From Artemisia argyi (Eukaryota > Streptophyta > Magnoliopsida > Asterales > Asteraceae), in NCBI GenBank assembly GCA_030686995.1, contig CM060708.1:180657115-180721114 (forward strand): a stretch of 64,000 nucleotides of DNA. The letters run 5' to 3'. Shown here piece by piece: positions 20,117 through 31,200 of the stretch (its first letter is position 1; each line of letters begins with the position of its first letter). The notes beneath the pieces are model-generated. The model was not told where the DNA came from and searched no databases. It worked only from the letters and a program-made list of their open reading frames with translations. The position numbers were made by a program, and so were the translations under genes.

Positions 20117-23100
20117 ATGGCTCAAACTGATAACACCAACCTACGTTCTGTGTTCAAAACTTATTTTGAACGAGAAAAATTGACTGGCTCGGAAAATTTC
20201 AATGATTGGTACCGTTCACTAAGGATTGTCCTGCGAGTGACTGGTCAACTCGAAATCTTGAAAACGCCTTGCCCTGCTGAACCTGAAGGCCCGGCAGCTA
20301 CTGAAGCTGCTAAAGCCAAATGGAATCTTGATAGCAAGGAACATATTGATGTGGCCGCAATGATGTTAGGGGGAATGTCCACATCTCTTCAAAGACAGTT
20401 TGAGGAGTATTTTCCCAAAGACATGATTGATGAACTCAAGAAACTCTATGAGAAACCATCAAATGTAGAGATTTACGATTTGATGGAAGCTCTACATGGT
20501 TGTAAGCAAGGTCCTGGTGAACCTGTGAGTGCTCATGTGTTGAAAATGAAAAGTTACATGGATCAACTACAAACACTTGGGAAACCCTATGACAATGATA
20601 TGGCTGTGCACTTAATCAATAGATCCCTTGATAAGGAATTTAGTGGTTTTGTGAGGAACTTCAATATGCATTGCGTGGGGAAGACTGTAAGTGAATTGCA
20701 CGCACTGCTCATTGATTATGAGAAAGGTACACCACAAAAGGCTCCTACGCCCCAAGTACTTGCAATACAAGGGGGTAGAATTAACAAGCCAAATGCGAAC
20801 AAGAAGAAGGGTAAAGGAAAGAAGAAGGATGATAAGAATAAGCAAGTTATGGCTTATCAACCACCTCAACCAAAGAAGAACCCTCCTATCAAGAATAATC
20901 CAAAGAAGGATCAAGGATGCCATTACTGCAAGGTGATGGGCCACTGGAAGAGGAATTGTCCTCTTTATCTCGATGACTTGCGAAACAACAAGGTTAAGAA
21001 GACTGGGCACATGGGCGCCAGCACTTCAGGTAACTTATTTGTCATTGAATTATTTACTTTATCTCGTGAAATAAATTCCTGGGTATATGATACTGGATGT
21101 GGTATTAATATTTGTAATACACTGCAGGGGTTTAGAGAGGAAAGGAGACTAGCTTATGGGGAACAATTTCTGCATGTGGGAAATGGAGCACAAGTAGCAG
21201 TTGAAGCCATAGGAATGTTTGATTTAGTTTTACCTTCGGGTTTAGTACTTTGTTTAAACAATTGTCATTATGCACCTTCTATAATTAGAGGTGTTGTTTC
21301 CTTTTCATGTTTGTTGGATCTTGGTTTTTCTCATACTATTGATGGCAATAAAATTTCTGTTTCTTTAAATGGTGTATTTTATTTTAATGCTGTTGCTGTG
21401 AATGGTGTGTTTGAAATTGATATGAATAATTGTGTGACTTCCAACAATAATAATAATTCGATATACAGCATAAGTAAGAGAATGAAGTATGACTTGAATT
21501 CGTCTTACCTTTGGCACTGTAGACTTGCCCATATAGGCAAGACTCGCATGCAAAAGCTACAACGTGAAGGGCTTTTGAATAATATCAATGATGAGTCATT
21601 TGATAAATGCGAATCTTGTATTTCTGGGAAGATGACGAAGAAACCTTTTCATAGTAATATGGAAAGAGCTTCAGATCTACTTGGTTTAATACACACGGAT
21701 GTATGTGGACCACTTAGACATGTGTCAAGGAGAGGTGCTGTCTACTTCTTAACTTTTACGGATGATTTCAGCCGTTATGGTTATGTTTATTTACTTAAAC
21801 ATAAACATGAAGTGTTTGAAACATTTAAAGTTTTCAAAGCAGAAGTAGAATTGCAATTGGGAAAGAAGATTAAAGCTCTTCGTTCTGATCGAGGTGGTGA
21901 ATACCTTAGTCAAGATTTTAAAGATTTCTTAACTGAGAATGGAATTGTCCAGAATCTCACATCTCCATATACTCCACAACAAAATGGTGTATCTGAGAGA
22001 AGGAATCGTACATTGTTGGACATGGTTCGATCAATGTATAATCTTACTAACCTTCCTTTGTCTTTTTGGGATTATGCTCTTGAATCAGCTGTTCGTATTT
22101 TGAATATGGTTCCCACCAAGAAGGTTGATAAGACACCATATGAGATATGGACTGGAAAAGCTCCGAACTTGTCTTATTTAAAGATCTGGGGTTGTGAGGC
22201 GTATGTTAAACGTGACTCACAAGATAAACTCCAACAAAGATCTGTAAAATGCATTTTCGTAGGATACCCTAAGGAAACTATGGGTTACTACTTTTACTAC
22301 CCACTTGAGAACAAAGTGTTTGTTGCAAGATATGGTGATTTTCTTGAAAGTGAATTTGTGATTCAAGAAATCAGTGGGAGAGTATATGATTTAGAAGATG
22401 ATCTAAATAATGCATTGCCTTCAGAAAACACTAGCACACTTCCTATAGAACCGGAAAGTCTGGGTCCTCCACCGGAAGTTGAAGTAATTCCCATTCTCAG
22501 ATCTTCAAGATCTGTGAAAGCTCCTGACCGTCTATGTCTTAATGTAGAGGTCGATCAGCATACACTAGGGGATCTTGATGAACCTACTAGTTATAGAGCT
22601 GCCATTAAAAGTCCTCAAAAGGCTAAATGGAAAGCTGCTATGGATGGGGAAATACAATCCATGCATGACAATGAAGTCTGGGAAGAAGTTGACTTACCTC
22701 CTGGTGCCAAGGTAGTTGGGAGTAAGTGGCTTTACAAAATCAAGACTGACATGAATGGATATGCACACATTTATAAGGCTCGTCTAGTTGCTAAAGGTTT
22801 TACTCAAACTTTTGGAATAGACTACGAGGAGACGTTTTCTCCTGTAGCAGACATAAGAGCTATAAGAATTCTCATAGCTATAGCAGCGTTCTATGACTAT
22901 GAAATTTGGCAAATGGATGTAAAAACCGCTTTCTTAAATGGTTATCTAGATGAAGACATCTATATGGAACAACCAGAAGGGTTTGAAAATCCGAAATTTC
23001 CAAAGCGTGTTTGCAAGCTTAAGAGATCCATTTATGGATTAAAGCAAGCATCACGACAATGGAACAAGAGGTTTGATGCTGAAATTAAAAAGTTTGGATT

Positions 23101-24181
23101 CACTCAAAATCTTGATGAGCCATGTGTGTATCACAAAGCTAGTGGGAGTGATAATGTAACTTTCCTAATTCTATATGTTGATGACATATTGATCATGGGA
23201 AAAGACATTCCAAGTTTGCAAGCAGTAAAGGCATATCTTGGAAAGTGCTTTTCTATGAAAGATTTAGGAGAAGCTGCATATATTCTGGGAATCAAAATCT
23301 ATAGAGATAGATCAAGGCGGTTAATTGGATTAAGTCAAAGTGCTTACATTGACAAAATATTGAAGAGATTCAATATGCAAAATTCCAAGAAAGGATATTT
23401 GCCGATGGAAGTAAAACATGGCTTATGTAATGAGTATTGTGCTTCAACACCTGAAGAGGTGGCTCGCATGAGTAAAGTTCCTTATGCTTCAGCTGTAGGA
23501 TCTATTATGTATGCGGTTAAGTGCACAAGGCCAGATGTGGCGTTTGCTCAAAATATTACCAGTCAATTTCAACAGAATCCAGGTGAAAAACATTGGATTG
23601 CTGTTAAACATATTCTTAAGTATTTAAGGAATACAAAAGATATGTTTTTGGTTTATGGTGGAAATCCATCTGCAGATCTTTGTGTTACAGGTTTCTGTGA
23701 TGCATCCTTTCAAAGTAATAAAGATGATTCGAAGTCTCAGACGGGTTATGTCTTTGTTATCAATGGAGGAGATGTAGATTGGAGGAGCAAGAAGCAGAGT
23801 ACAATTGCGATGTCTGCAACAGAGTCTGAATACATTGCTGCTTCGGAAGCTGCTATGGAGGCTGTTTGGATTAGGAAATTCGTTTCAGGGCTTGGTGTTA
23901 TGCCTTCAATTGAATTACCTATTAATATGTATTGTGACAATTCTGCTGCGATCATATTTGCCAATGAACCTGGAGTCATGAGAGGCACCAGACATTTTCT
24001 ACGGAAGTATCACTTTGTTCGTGAAAAGGTTGACGAAGGTGAAATAAATCTGCTGAAAGTTCACACAGATGATAACTTAGCTGATCCATTCACTAAGGCT
24101 TTGGCGAAAGAGAAGCTTAATGAATTAGCCAATGGAATTGGACTTAAATTAGCTAATAGTTTCATGCATAACTGTGATTAG
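20117..24181 (+). CDS. Element C gag-pol polyprotein (Ty1-copia)
   Basis: This is a single 1354-residue polyprotein with no stop or shift. Domains in order: gag (about 15-210, LTGSENFNDWYRSLRIVLR), CCHC zinc knuckle C268-C271-H276-C281, aspartic protease D325-T-G, pre-integrase HHCC (LWHCRLAHIG ... CESCISGK), integrase with D528, D591 and E627 (35 residues between the last two), reverse transcriptase (about 845-1090; YVDD with D1022 and D1023), and RNase H (GFCDASF with D1195, then TESEYIAASEA). The order PR-INT-RT-RH is diagnostic of copia. All catalytic residues I looked for are present. The ATG is the first in frame after the leader and gives a canonical N-terminus. The product would form particles, copy the RNA and integrate the DNA. 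Confidence 0.97.
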   Translation: MAQTDNTNLRSVFKTYFEREKLTGSENFNDWYRSLRIVLRVTGQLEILKTPCPAEPEGPAATEAAKAKWNLDSKEHIDVAAMMLGGMSTSLQRQFEEYFPKDMIDELKKLYEKPSNVEIYDLMEALHGCKQGPGEPVSAHVLKMKSYMDQLQTLGKPYDNDMAVHLINRSLDKEFSGFVRNFNMHCVGKTVSELHALLIDYEKGTPQKAPTPQVLAIQGGRINKPNANKKKGKGKKKDDKNKQVMAYQPPQPKKNPPIKNNPKKDQGCHYCKVMGHWKRNCPLYLDDLRNNKVKKTGHMGASTSGNLFVIELFTLSREINSWVYDTGCGINICNTLQGFREERRLAYGEQFLHVGNGAQVAVEAIGMFDLVLPSGLVLCLNNCHYAPSIIRGVVSFSCLLDLGFSHTIDGNKISVSLNGVFYFNAVAVNGVFEIDMNNCVTSNNNNNSIYSISKRMKYDLNSSYLWHCRLAHIGKTRMQKLQREGLLNNINDESFDKCESCISGKMTKKPFHSNMERASDLLGLIHTDVCGPLRHVSRRGAVYFLTFTDDFSRYGYVYLLKHKHEVFETFKVFKAEVELQLGKKIKALRSDRGGEYLSQDFKDFLTENGIVQNLTSPYTPQQNGVSERRNRTLLDMVRSMYNLTNLPLSFWDYALESAVRILNMVPTKKVDKTPYEIWTGKAPNLSYLKIWGCEAYVKRDSQDKLQQRSVKCIFVGYPKETMGYYFYYPLENKVFVARYGDFLESEFVIQEISGRVYDLEDDLNNALPSENTSTLPIEPESLGPPPEVEVIPILRSSRSVKAPDRLCLNVEVDQHTLGDLDEPTSYRAAIKSPQKAKWKAAMDGEIQSMHDNEVWEEVDLPPGAKVVGSKWLYKIKTDMNGYAHIYKARLVAKGFTQTFGIDYEETFSPVADIRAIRILIAIAAFYDYEIWQMDVKTAFLNGYLDEDIYMEQPEGFENPKFPKRVCKLKRSIYGLKQASRQWNKRFDAEIKKFGFTQNLDEPCVYHKASGSDNVTFLILYVDDILIMGKDIPSLQAVKAYLGKCFSMKDLGEAAYILGIKIYRDRSRRLIGLSQSAYIDKILKRFNMQNSKKGYLPMEVKHGLCNEYCASTPEEVARMSKVPYASAVGSIMYAVKCTRPDVAFAQNITSQFQQNPGEKHWIAVKHILKYLRNTKDMFLVYGGNPSADLCVTGFCDASFQSNKDDSKSQTGYVFVINGGDVDWRSKKQSTIAMSATESEYIAASEAAMEAVWIRKFVSGLGVMPSIELPINMYCDNSAAIIFANEPGVMRGTRHFLRKYHFVREKVDEGEINLLKVHTDDNLADPFTKALAKEKLNELANGIGLKLANSFMHNCD

Positions 24182-24978
24182 TATTTGGATAAAGGATATT
24201 GTAAACAATTATTATTTTAATGAAATAAAGTATGTTGGTATGTTTATTTCTGTTATTAATTATTGTTGTCCTATTTTTGCATGTTTAAATCCTTGAATAA
24301 GAGTTATTCTAAATTGTCCATTGTCATTTAATAATATGGGAATATTATTAAATTAAGACAAATCTGAAGTTGATATAATATACTTAAGTATATTGATGCG
24401 TAGTCATGTCATTTCAGATGATATTCGATGATACTGAATATAGGACTTATCCCAACTATATGATGTTACTTTATGGATCTTGTCATTAAGAAAATCATAA
24501 GAAGTTATCCTTAGACTTGAGATGCAAGATAACGGTCATGAATGTAGTACATTTTTGTGAGACAACTTAACGCTATACGTAAATGGTAGTAATAAGGGTT
24601 GTTTTCGGAAGTGTTACAAAGTTTGTGTGTTTTGCTTGTAGTCAATAAAGAATTTGTTCCTTCAAATTAATTTTTGGAGTTTAATACTGCTGGGCCCCTC
24701 GTAGGGTTGTCAAGGTGTTTGCGTGGCCACGCCCAAGGTCTTTTATGAAAGGTTCAAAAGATTTGGTAATCTTGTCAATTTCTAAGAACGAGAAACAGAA
24801 TGGTTAATTAAAGGAATGACCTAGATCCATATCCTTATTAACGTAGTATTAGAAACAAAGGGATAATAATAATGAGAAATCATTAAAAGGTTTTCCAGGA
24901 GCCTTACTCAAGTTGTACTAGAGGCATCGACGTGTTGCAAGACGCTAATCGATGTGATCACACTATTATGATATGTCT
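24182..24978 (+). mobile_element. Element C 3' untranslated region
   Basis: These 800 bp between the gag-pol stop and the purine tract contain no supported frame. Confidence 0.6.
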
Positions 24979-24988
24979 AAGTGGGAGC
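24979..24988 (+). other. Polypurine tract of element C
   Basis: AAGTGGGAGC lies immediately before the 3' LTR. Confidence 0.75.
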
Positions 24989-25777
24989 TGTTGGTTTTAT
25001 AGACAAAATAATAATAGTCGTGTGTTAGGATCGAACTTGAGATTACGGGATTGCACACAATACGTATGAAGAGGAAATGTAATAATTATTTATAAAATGT
25101 TATACTTAATTATTAAACACAAAACAATTAAATAATAATTAGTATTATTGATTAATGACTAATTAATTATTTAACGAAGATTAGGAAACTAATTGCTAGA
25201 CTTTACATGGAAACAAAAGAAGGTTCCGGATCCCCTTGTGGGCTTCACAAACCGATCGGCCAAGGGAGGGATCCACCTCCTTTGTGCCTTGAGCTCCAAG
25301 TAATCTCTAGTATATAAGCAAACCCAAGGTTAAGAGTTTTCTCATAACTTGTACACACACAAATTGGGTTTTCTCTCCTTCTCTCTTTCTTTGGTCGATC
25401 CAAAACCGAACACCCCTAAGGGTTTCGTTTTTCATACATCAACAAAGGGTTTTGTGAATTACTTGCATAATCTTTTCCTTGAATTAGTACGTGTGTACAA
25501 GAACGTAAATCAAACACACTATTGTTTGATTCTTGGATTGAATTACAAAACGGTAAGGGGTAATTCATATAATCCTTATAAACCCTAATTAGGGTTCATT
25601 GGTTCCGGAAGATTGCATTGATTCTTGTTCGGGCTAGAATCACTACGGTATGTTTACTATTTAAATTAATGATTAATTAATTACATGTTATTCGATCTAT
25701 TATAATTGCTTCCGCTCATGCTCACTTTGATGTTCTTGGTATATTAATATGATTGTCATGATATAATAATTCCAACA
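24989..25777 (+). mobile_element. Element C, 3' LTR
   Basis: This 789-bp copy reads identical to 17628-18416. It is followed by the target duplication CTTAG. Confidence 0.95.
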
Positions 25778-26563
25778 CTTAGCCCTCATGCTAAGAAGTG
25801 CAACCTGCCACTTGATACCCATCTCTTCCATATCATCATCATCTACTTGCTCCATGTCTTCATGTGTTAGAAGTGAACCACTGACTTGGCTTGAGATGAA
25901 AGCATAGAAGGTAGGATCTCCAAGTCCAGCAACCTTCTTTTTAGAATTAGCAGTGGTAACACTTGTACTAACAGTGGAAACAACAAGATCAGCAGTGGAA
26001 TTTTCTTCATCACTATCTTCATCAGAAGAGTCATTAACAGAGGATGAGAAAAGTGTCAAGTTCTCAGAGCTTGTACTTAACTTTCCAGCCTTCTTCAATC
26101 TTTGTTCAATAATTTTAAAATTATTGTAAAGATCATTAAGTTTCATAGTTTCAACTTCTGGTTTGTTCTCCCAGACAATCACATTAGTGTGAAACTCTAA
26201 AGGCAAACTCCTTAAGAACTTCAAATTGAGGTCTTCCTTGTCTACCTCAATGCCAAACACAGTCAGTTGTGTTACAATCTTCTAAAGTCTTGTAAAGATG
26301 CTATCAATAGACTCATTGTTGGTTGAGGAGAAATTTTCATAACTCTGCTTCAACAATGTTTTCTGAGTCTTTTTGGTAGCATCATTTTCACCAAAAAGTG
26401 AGCAGATCTCTTCAAACAGGGTCTTTACTGTTTTGTACTTACTAAATGCAATTATTTGATCCTTAGGAAGAGTCATAAGTAGTAAGCTTCTTGTCTTCAG
26501 GTCATTCTTCTTTTGAAGCCTTTCTTCATTGGTGACTGGACTAGTATTCAGCTTTTGAACCAC
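25778..26563 (-). pseudogene. Copia element B, gag N-terminal part
   Basis: Two minus-strand frames (26563-26282, and 26260 down to the C insertion) carry copia gag. They include SLLLMTLPKDQIIAFSKYKT, FGENDATKKTQKTLLKQSYE and FLRSLPLEFHTNVIVWENKP. An acidic Ser-rich linker follows, then ALLSMRAK directly at the C insertion point. A stop/shift near 26262-26281 separates the two frames. The continuation is at 17362-17627. Upstream (26564-26799) is the decayed start of the same gag, with stops. Confidence 0.8.
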
Positions 26564-26799
26564 CTTGCCATCAATTGTTTCAGAAGAGCAGGCTTGAATG
26601 AGTCACCAAACATGATGATCTCCCATAGAGCATAGTCTTGTACAAGAAAGTACTGCTCTATCATGATTCTCCACATCTCAAACTCATTGAGTTTGAGCTT
26701 TGGAAGCCTTGCTGCAACATTGGACTAGTTGTTTTCCATCTACATTGGATTAGTTAAAATGAGTTGTTTCTTTGGATCTTCTAATTCAAAGTATCAGAA

Positions 26800-26816
26800 C
26801 CTGTCTCTGATACCAC
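26800..26816 (-). other. Primer-binding site of copia element B
   Basis: On the minus strand the LTR end CCCACA is followed by AG and TGGTATCAGAGACAGG, complementary to initiator-methionine tRNA. Confidence 0.75.
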
Positions 26817-26817
26817 T

Positions 26818-27355
26818 TGTGGGGGATCTAAACAAACGCCTTGTGTTAGATAGATACTTTGAGTATATGCCAACTAGCAAGCGGAATTTACTAGTTAACA
26901 CTTAAAAGATATTGTATGTGGAATGTATGAATGTATATAAGAAACAATAAGACAGAAACACTGTATATTCACCAAGCTTCAATATTATTATCAATAATAC
27001 GAGTGATCTTTTCTATCACTAGGGTTACAACCTTGAAGCTATTCTATGTATTCGTATATTTGTGTATATATCTCTCTCTCTCTCTTAATCTAGAAGCTCT
27101 TTTTATAACACACAATGAGTCTTGTACAAAATAACTATACTAGAACAATATACATATCATTCTAAACATATAAAATATTCATGCAATCCATTCTATAATT
27201 ATCTTGAACGCGTCTTCACATTTGATCATAATCTCAAAATCAGTACTAACTTTCTGTGCTGAGCAGTACAAACTTAGTTTGTACTGAAAGTGGAAACTTC
27301 CAATGGTTTCTTCTTTAAGCTTGACAGTTCCAACTGTTAAGTATAATTCCCAACA
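26818..27355 (-). mobile_element. Copia element B, 5' LTR
   Basis: This 538-bp LTR starts (minus strand) TGTTGGGAATTATAC and ends GATCCCCCACA next to the primer-binding site. A (TC)n stretch lies near 27070-27088. The adjacent CAGTT (27356-27360) would be its target duplication; the partner is outside the window. Confidence 0.8.
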
Positions 27356-27406
27356 CAGTTTGACTTTGAAAATTCAAACTGGAGAATAATTTTGGGATGG
27401 AGGGAG
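27356..27406. mobile_element. Stump of a Stowaway-type MITE cut by element B
   Basis: The sequence ends TTTTGGGATGGAGGGAG followed by TA. This is the classic CTCCCTCC(A/G)TCCCAAAA terminus of plant Stowaway (Tc1/mariner) MITEs with its TA target. The other arm is missing exactly where the B LTR begins, so B inserted into the MITE. Confidence 0.55.
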
Positions 27407-27408
27407 TA

Positions 27409-27809
27409 TAGATATGGGGTGTTTGGAATGAGTGTATAAAGCACTCCCATTTAACATTTACAGTTTGACTTTGGAAAGTCAAAATGCAATTGGAATAACC
27501 AAATTTAACTATTAAAGCCAACATATTTTTTGGTGCAAAATGTGAATAATACCACTATTAGATACCAAAATTTAGATCATGAAAATAACCATAAACTGAA
27601 AGTCAAACGGGTGTATATCATGAAAATAACCATAAACTGTATTTGAAACAAAAAACATGAAATTGAAACAAAAAACTTAGAACATCAACATTAAAATTAT
27701 CATTAAACCAAATTGTTTCATTACATGATTACATTAATCGGACAGATATGCCTTATGTAATTCATCATACGAGAATGTTTCTAAACATTCATCTTCTTCT
27801 TCATTACAT
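27409..27809. other. Intergenic stretch without recognised features
   Basis: This is AT-rich DNA. It contains a short dispersed repeat (ATAACCATAAACTG, near 27588 and 27626) and a near-palindrome TTTGACTTTGGAAAGTCAAA at 27473. No frame is supported. Confidence 0.4.
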
Positions 27810-28115
27810 TCAATAATTTTTTTTCTTCTTTTTATCTTTTTTTTCTAATCTCCTAATAGCATAGACCTCCTTCCAATGCTCCTCTGACCTTGCCTTTGCA
27901 GCAAGCTTTCCTCTTTCAACTTCAGCAGCGCTTGTAGCTACCTCTTCCTTTTGTTCTTCCGGCTCCTTCTCATCCTTATCCTTCGAGCCTTGTTCCAACG
28001 CAGGCACCTCTGGCTCTTTTGTTTCATCCTCTAGTCGTTTCATACATTCCTTGTTTTCTTCTTCCTTGTTTTCGGTTGCAGCTGCATCTCTGGCTCTCTT
28101 GTTTCCAGATAACAT
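27810..28115 (-). CDS. Hypothetical charged, coiled-coil-like fragment
   Basis: This is a 101-codon minus-strand frame (MLSGNKRARDAAATENKEEE ...) very rich in Glu and Lys, ending in a Lys tract. It has no recognised domain. It lies about 560 bp downstream of the Mutator-type transposase remnant on the same strand. It could be a 3' exon of that element or an independent short gene. The composition suggests a disordered or coiled-coil product. Expression is unproven. Confidence 0.3.
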   Translation of the reverse strand: MLSGNKRARDAAATENKEEENKECMKRLEDETKEPEVPALEQGSKDKDEKEPEEQKEEVATSAAEVERGKLAAKARSEEHWKEVYAIRRLEKKDKKKKKNY

Positions 28116-28675
28116 GCTTACAACTTAATTTGTTTAATGTTTGATAGTAGTAGATGGGTATGCAGCATAATGTGGAAGTAACTAATATATACACAAATAA
28201 TGGGGAAAACAAAGCGTCTGTATTAAATTTTTACAGTAGTATATCGGTTCCCCATTATTTGTTGGAAATATGAATACATTTATATTTCAAGAGAAGTGAT
28301 GATGGCTTTATAAACTTAATGAAATGAATCTCAAGTGCTAAGTTTCCTATTAAATGTATCACATATGTGAACTTTAAATACATATCAGACAGTTGAATTT
28401 AGAATGTCAAAGTAAGCAAACATGCAGTATATGACAGTTGACTTTTGAATATCAATGTTTGGGTCAGTTTGGATTTTGACCCATTGTAATAGTTTCATCC
28501 CAACGTCTCAATACATAACATGATTAAACAAAGACAGACATATAACATTGTTCAAAAGACAATAAAGTCAAACATAGAGTACAAACATAGAATCCAAAAG
28601 ACATGAACGTTAACAGAATTTATATTGTTCAAAGGCTAGTGCATAACACATGAACAACTTGGAGTTGCAAGCTCA
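28116..28675. other. AT-rich interval between the charged frame and the transposase remnant
   Basis: I see no supported gene, only scattered short frames. Confidence 0.4.
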
Positions 28676-30283
28676 TCAAATGACTTTCTTCTTTTTTGTT
28701 GGCCTGTCAACCTGAGGTTTGTGAATGGGTGGTATTATTACTGATGTAGACTTAATTCTTGGCCAGAAGTCCACGCCACAATAGCCATTGATCTTGAATG
28801 AGTATATACGTGCCCATATTTCTACTCTGTAAGCAGCATGAACCCACTCTTCAAGTATAGCAACTGCTGTTCCATTCTCATTCATGTAGTTTATTGTAGC
28901 CACAACATGTATATATGGTATTCCAATCAGCTCCCACTTCCTACAAACACACTCCTTAGTATCCATGTTAACAACACACTGTTCCTGGTAAGGCACATAT
29001 ACTTTATATAAAGAAACTTTAGTCCATTCAACAACGCAATCAGTAGCTTCTTTTTTTATAGCATCAAATATGGCTTTCACAGTAGGAGTAAGTTGTCCAA
29101 CATTCTTTTCTATTAGCTGCTGAACTACAACAATCCTCTACATCAAGTACTCTCTGATATATTAAAGACAAGTGATGATTGTTCCATCTCTAACATCATT
29201 TAGCTGCCTATTGAACACCCCACATATGTTGTTTAAGAGTAGTCAACATTGGGCTTTGCCTGTTAAACAAATGACACATTATATATTATTATATGATCAA
29301 TTATCAGTATGCTTTTGTCCATTGCAACATAATGAATTACCTGAAAAATGTGATCTGCTCCATTGTTTAGCTGGAATCTTCATCAGCCAATTATAAGCAG
29401 CAGAATTGTAATACTTTAGATAATTCATCTCTTTGTTGAATTCAACAACAGTAGTGGCTCTAGCTGCCTTCCAAAGCATGTCATTGTAAACACCTCCTTT
29501 AAAATGTGACTTCATCTCCTCATGAATATGCTTAACACAAAACCTATGTTCAACATTTGGAAACACACTAGCAACGGCTTGTATCAATCTCTGTGAACAG
29601 TTAAGGTTATTGATGCTGTTAAAACTTTACATGTTCTCATTGTGCATAAAACACATGATTAATTATAAAATAGAAATGTGCACCTTTTGCCTATCTGAAA
29701 TGAAAGTGAACTTGCACTTGGTTTGTATACCAAGATCCTCTCCTAGTAGTTTCAAAAACCAACACCAAGTTGACTTATTTAGTGCATCAAACTACAGCAT
29801 ATGCTACTGGATAAATCCTATTGTTTGCATCAATCCCAACTGCTGTTAGTATTGACCTGGAAAAAGACTTGACATGAAAGATCCATCTAATCCTAAGAAT
29901 TTTCTGCCACAAGCTTTGAAACCTTGTTTCAGAGCTCCTAAACACACATACAACCTTTTAAAAGTTCTTGTTGAACTCTCTGGATTTGGTTCTAGCTGTA
30001 CATCAAGCATAATAGTGGTGCCTAGATTTTGATTAACCAACTCTTGGGCATACTCTCTAAGCAGTGCATAATGTTCCGTAAACACTGAATGATTTGTACA
30101 TTCTTTAGTGTAGATCATATTAGAGTTACATACAAGAACATCTTCAAGTATATGCTCATCATCATCAACAAACACTTCATCATGGTTTGGATTATAATCC
30201 AAATCCTCTGAACCACTCTCATCATCAGCAAACACTTCATCTTCTATTTTAGTATCCACCTCTACTTCTTTCACATTTTTCAT
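28676..30283 (-). pseudogene. Mutator-like (MuDR-type) transposase, decayed
   Basis: Minus-strand blocks in order: an acidic N-terminal part with KFLGLDGSFMSSLFPGQ, which holds the first catalytic Asp of MULE transposases (30283-29846). A shifted frame follows, containing LTAVGIDANNRIYPVAYAVV and CKFTFISDRQK. A GT-AG intron (29683-29591) separates this from VFPNVEHRFCVKHIHEEM and further transposase sequence. A second GT-AG intron (29340-29260) precedes decayed sequence with stops. The last block (29080-28676) is the SWIM zinc finger region (CVCRKWELIGIPYIH), in which the expected third Cys is Tyr. At least two frameshifts, several stops and the lost Cys show that it is dead. It once cut and pasted a Mutator-family element. 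No terminal repeats were identified. Confidence 0.8.
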
Positions 30284-30757
30284 ATGACCACCTACAATTA
30301 TAAATCCATAACATTAACAACAAATGTACATTTTTTAAAAATCAAGAACAATATTAAAGTAAACAGGGAGATGCACTGTGTTCTTACCATATTGTGCAAA
30401 GGCATGGACGATTGATGTAATATAACCGGAACTATACGTCAATGAGAATTGTATCTGAATAGGTGGTCGGGTTAGTGTGGTAACGAGTTAGAGTAGCTGA
30501 GCCAATTATGATTGTATCTGAAGATGAAGGGGTATATTAGTCATTTCATATGTATTTACCTTTGAATAATGGGATAACTAACGGGCGTTAGCAAAAAGTA
30601 GCTCTCAGTGGCTTTTTTGCACTTATCCGTAACATGAGTGATGTTTTTACATGCCTTTACGACTCGGGGTTGTTTTTGCATTTTCGCAGTAGATCAGTGA
30701 CTAAATTTGCAATTTACCCTAGTTTATATTTCTGCCTTTATGGAGGTTTAAGATTAT

Positions 30758-30763
<6 letters not shown>
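30284..30763. other. Intergenic stretch upstream of the transposase remnant
   Basis: No gene is supported. It may include the promoter and terminal inverted repeat of the Mutator-like element, but the other end was not found. Confidence 0.35.

Positions 30764-30801
<38 letters not shown>
30764..30801. repeat. A38 homopolymer
   Basis: A run of about 38 A, possibly the tail of a retroposed sequence on the plus strand. No upstream body is recognisable. Confidence 0.7.
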
Positions 30802-30803
<2 letters not shown>

Positions 30804-30970
30804 TTGACAAAAAAATAATCTTTGTTTGGGTGTAAAGAATATAGATTATTTTAAAAGTTCCAAAAAAATAAGTTCCTAAAACCAGGTTTTAAAAGATTAT
30901 TGAGATTATTTTTATAAATTACATCATTTTACATTTTTAATCTAAAAGTATAACTAGCTTGCCAAAGACA

Positions 30971-31043
<73 letters not shown>
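30971..31043. repeat. (AAAT)n/(AAT)n microsatellite
   Basis: About seven AAAT units are followed by about fifteen AAT units. Confidence 0.9.
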
Positions 31044-31200
31044 TTTCAACGTCAGCATCAGCAACACAGGACAACACCAACAACAAAATCTATTTTTACT
31101 AAACATACCCCTTGAATGGCAAATTGGTGTTCCGCTTAGAAGACTTGAATTAAACTGTAACACATTATTTAAAAATATAAACCGTAACACGTTATTTGTA

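Larger units (their letters stand above)
17628..25777 (+). mobile_element. Element C: intact, very young Ty1-copia retrotransposon
   Basis: This is a full-length 8150-bp element with two 789-bp LTRs at a constant 7361-bp offset. I compared the LTRs line by line and found no difference. It has a perfect 5-bp duplication, a primer-binding site, one uninterrupted 1354-codon gag-pol and a purine tract. It is inserted in the gag of copia element B. It is the youngest insertion visible here and could be functional. Confidence 0.95.

Noticed and set aside
30954..31190. Minus-strand 78-codon frame with poly-Ile
   Set aside because: It is a translation of the (AAAT)n/(AAT)n microsatellite, not a gene.
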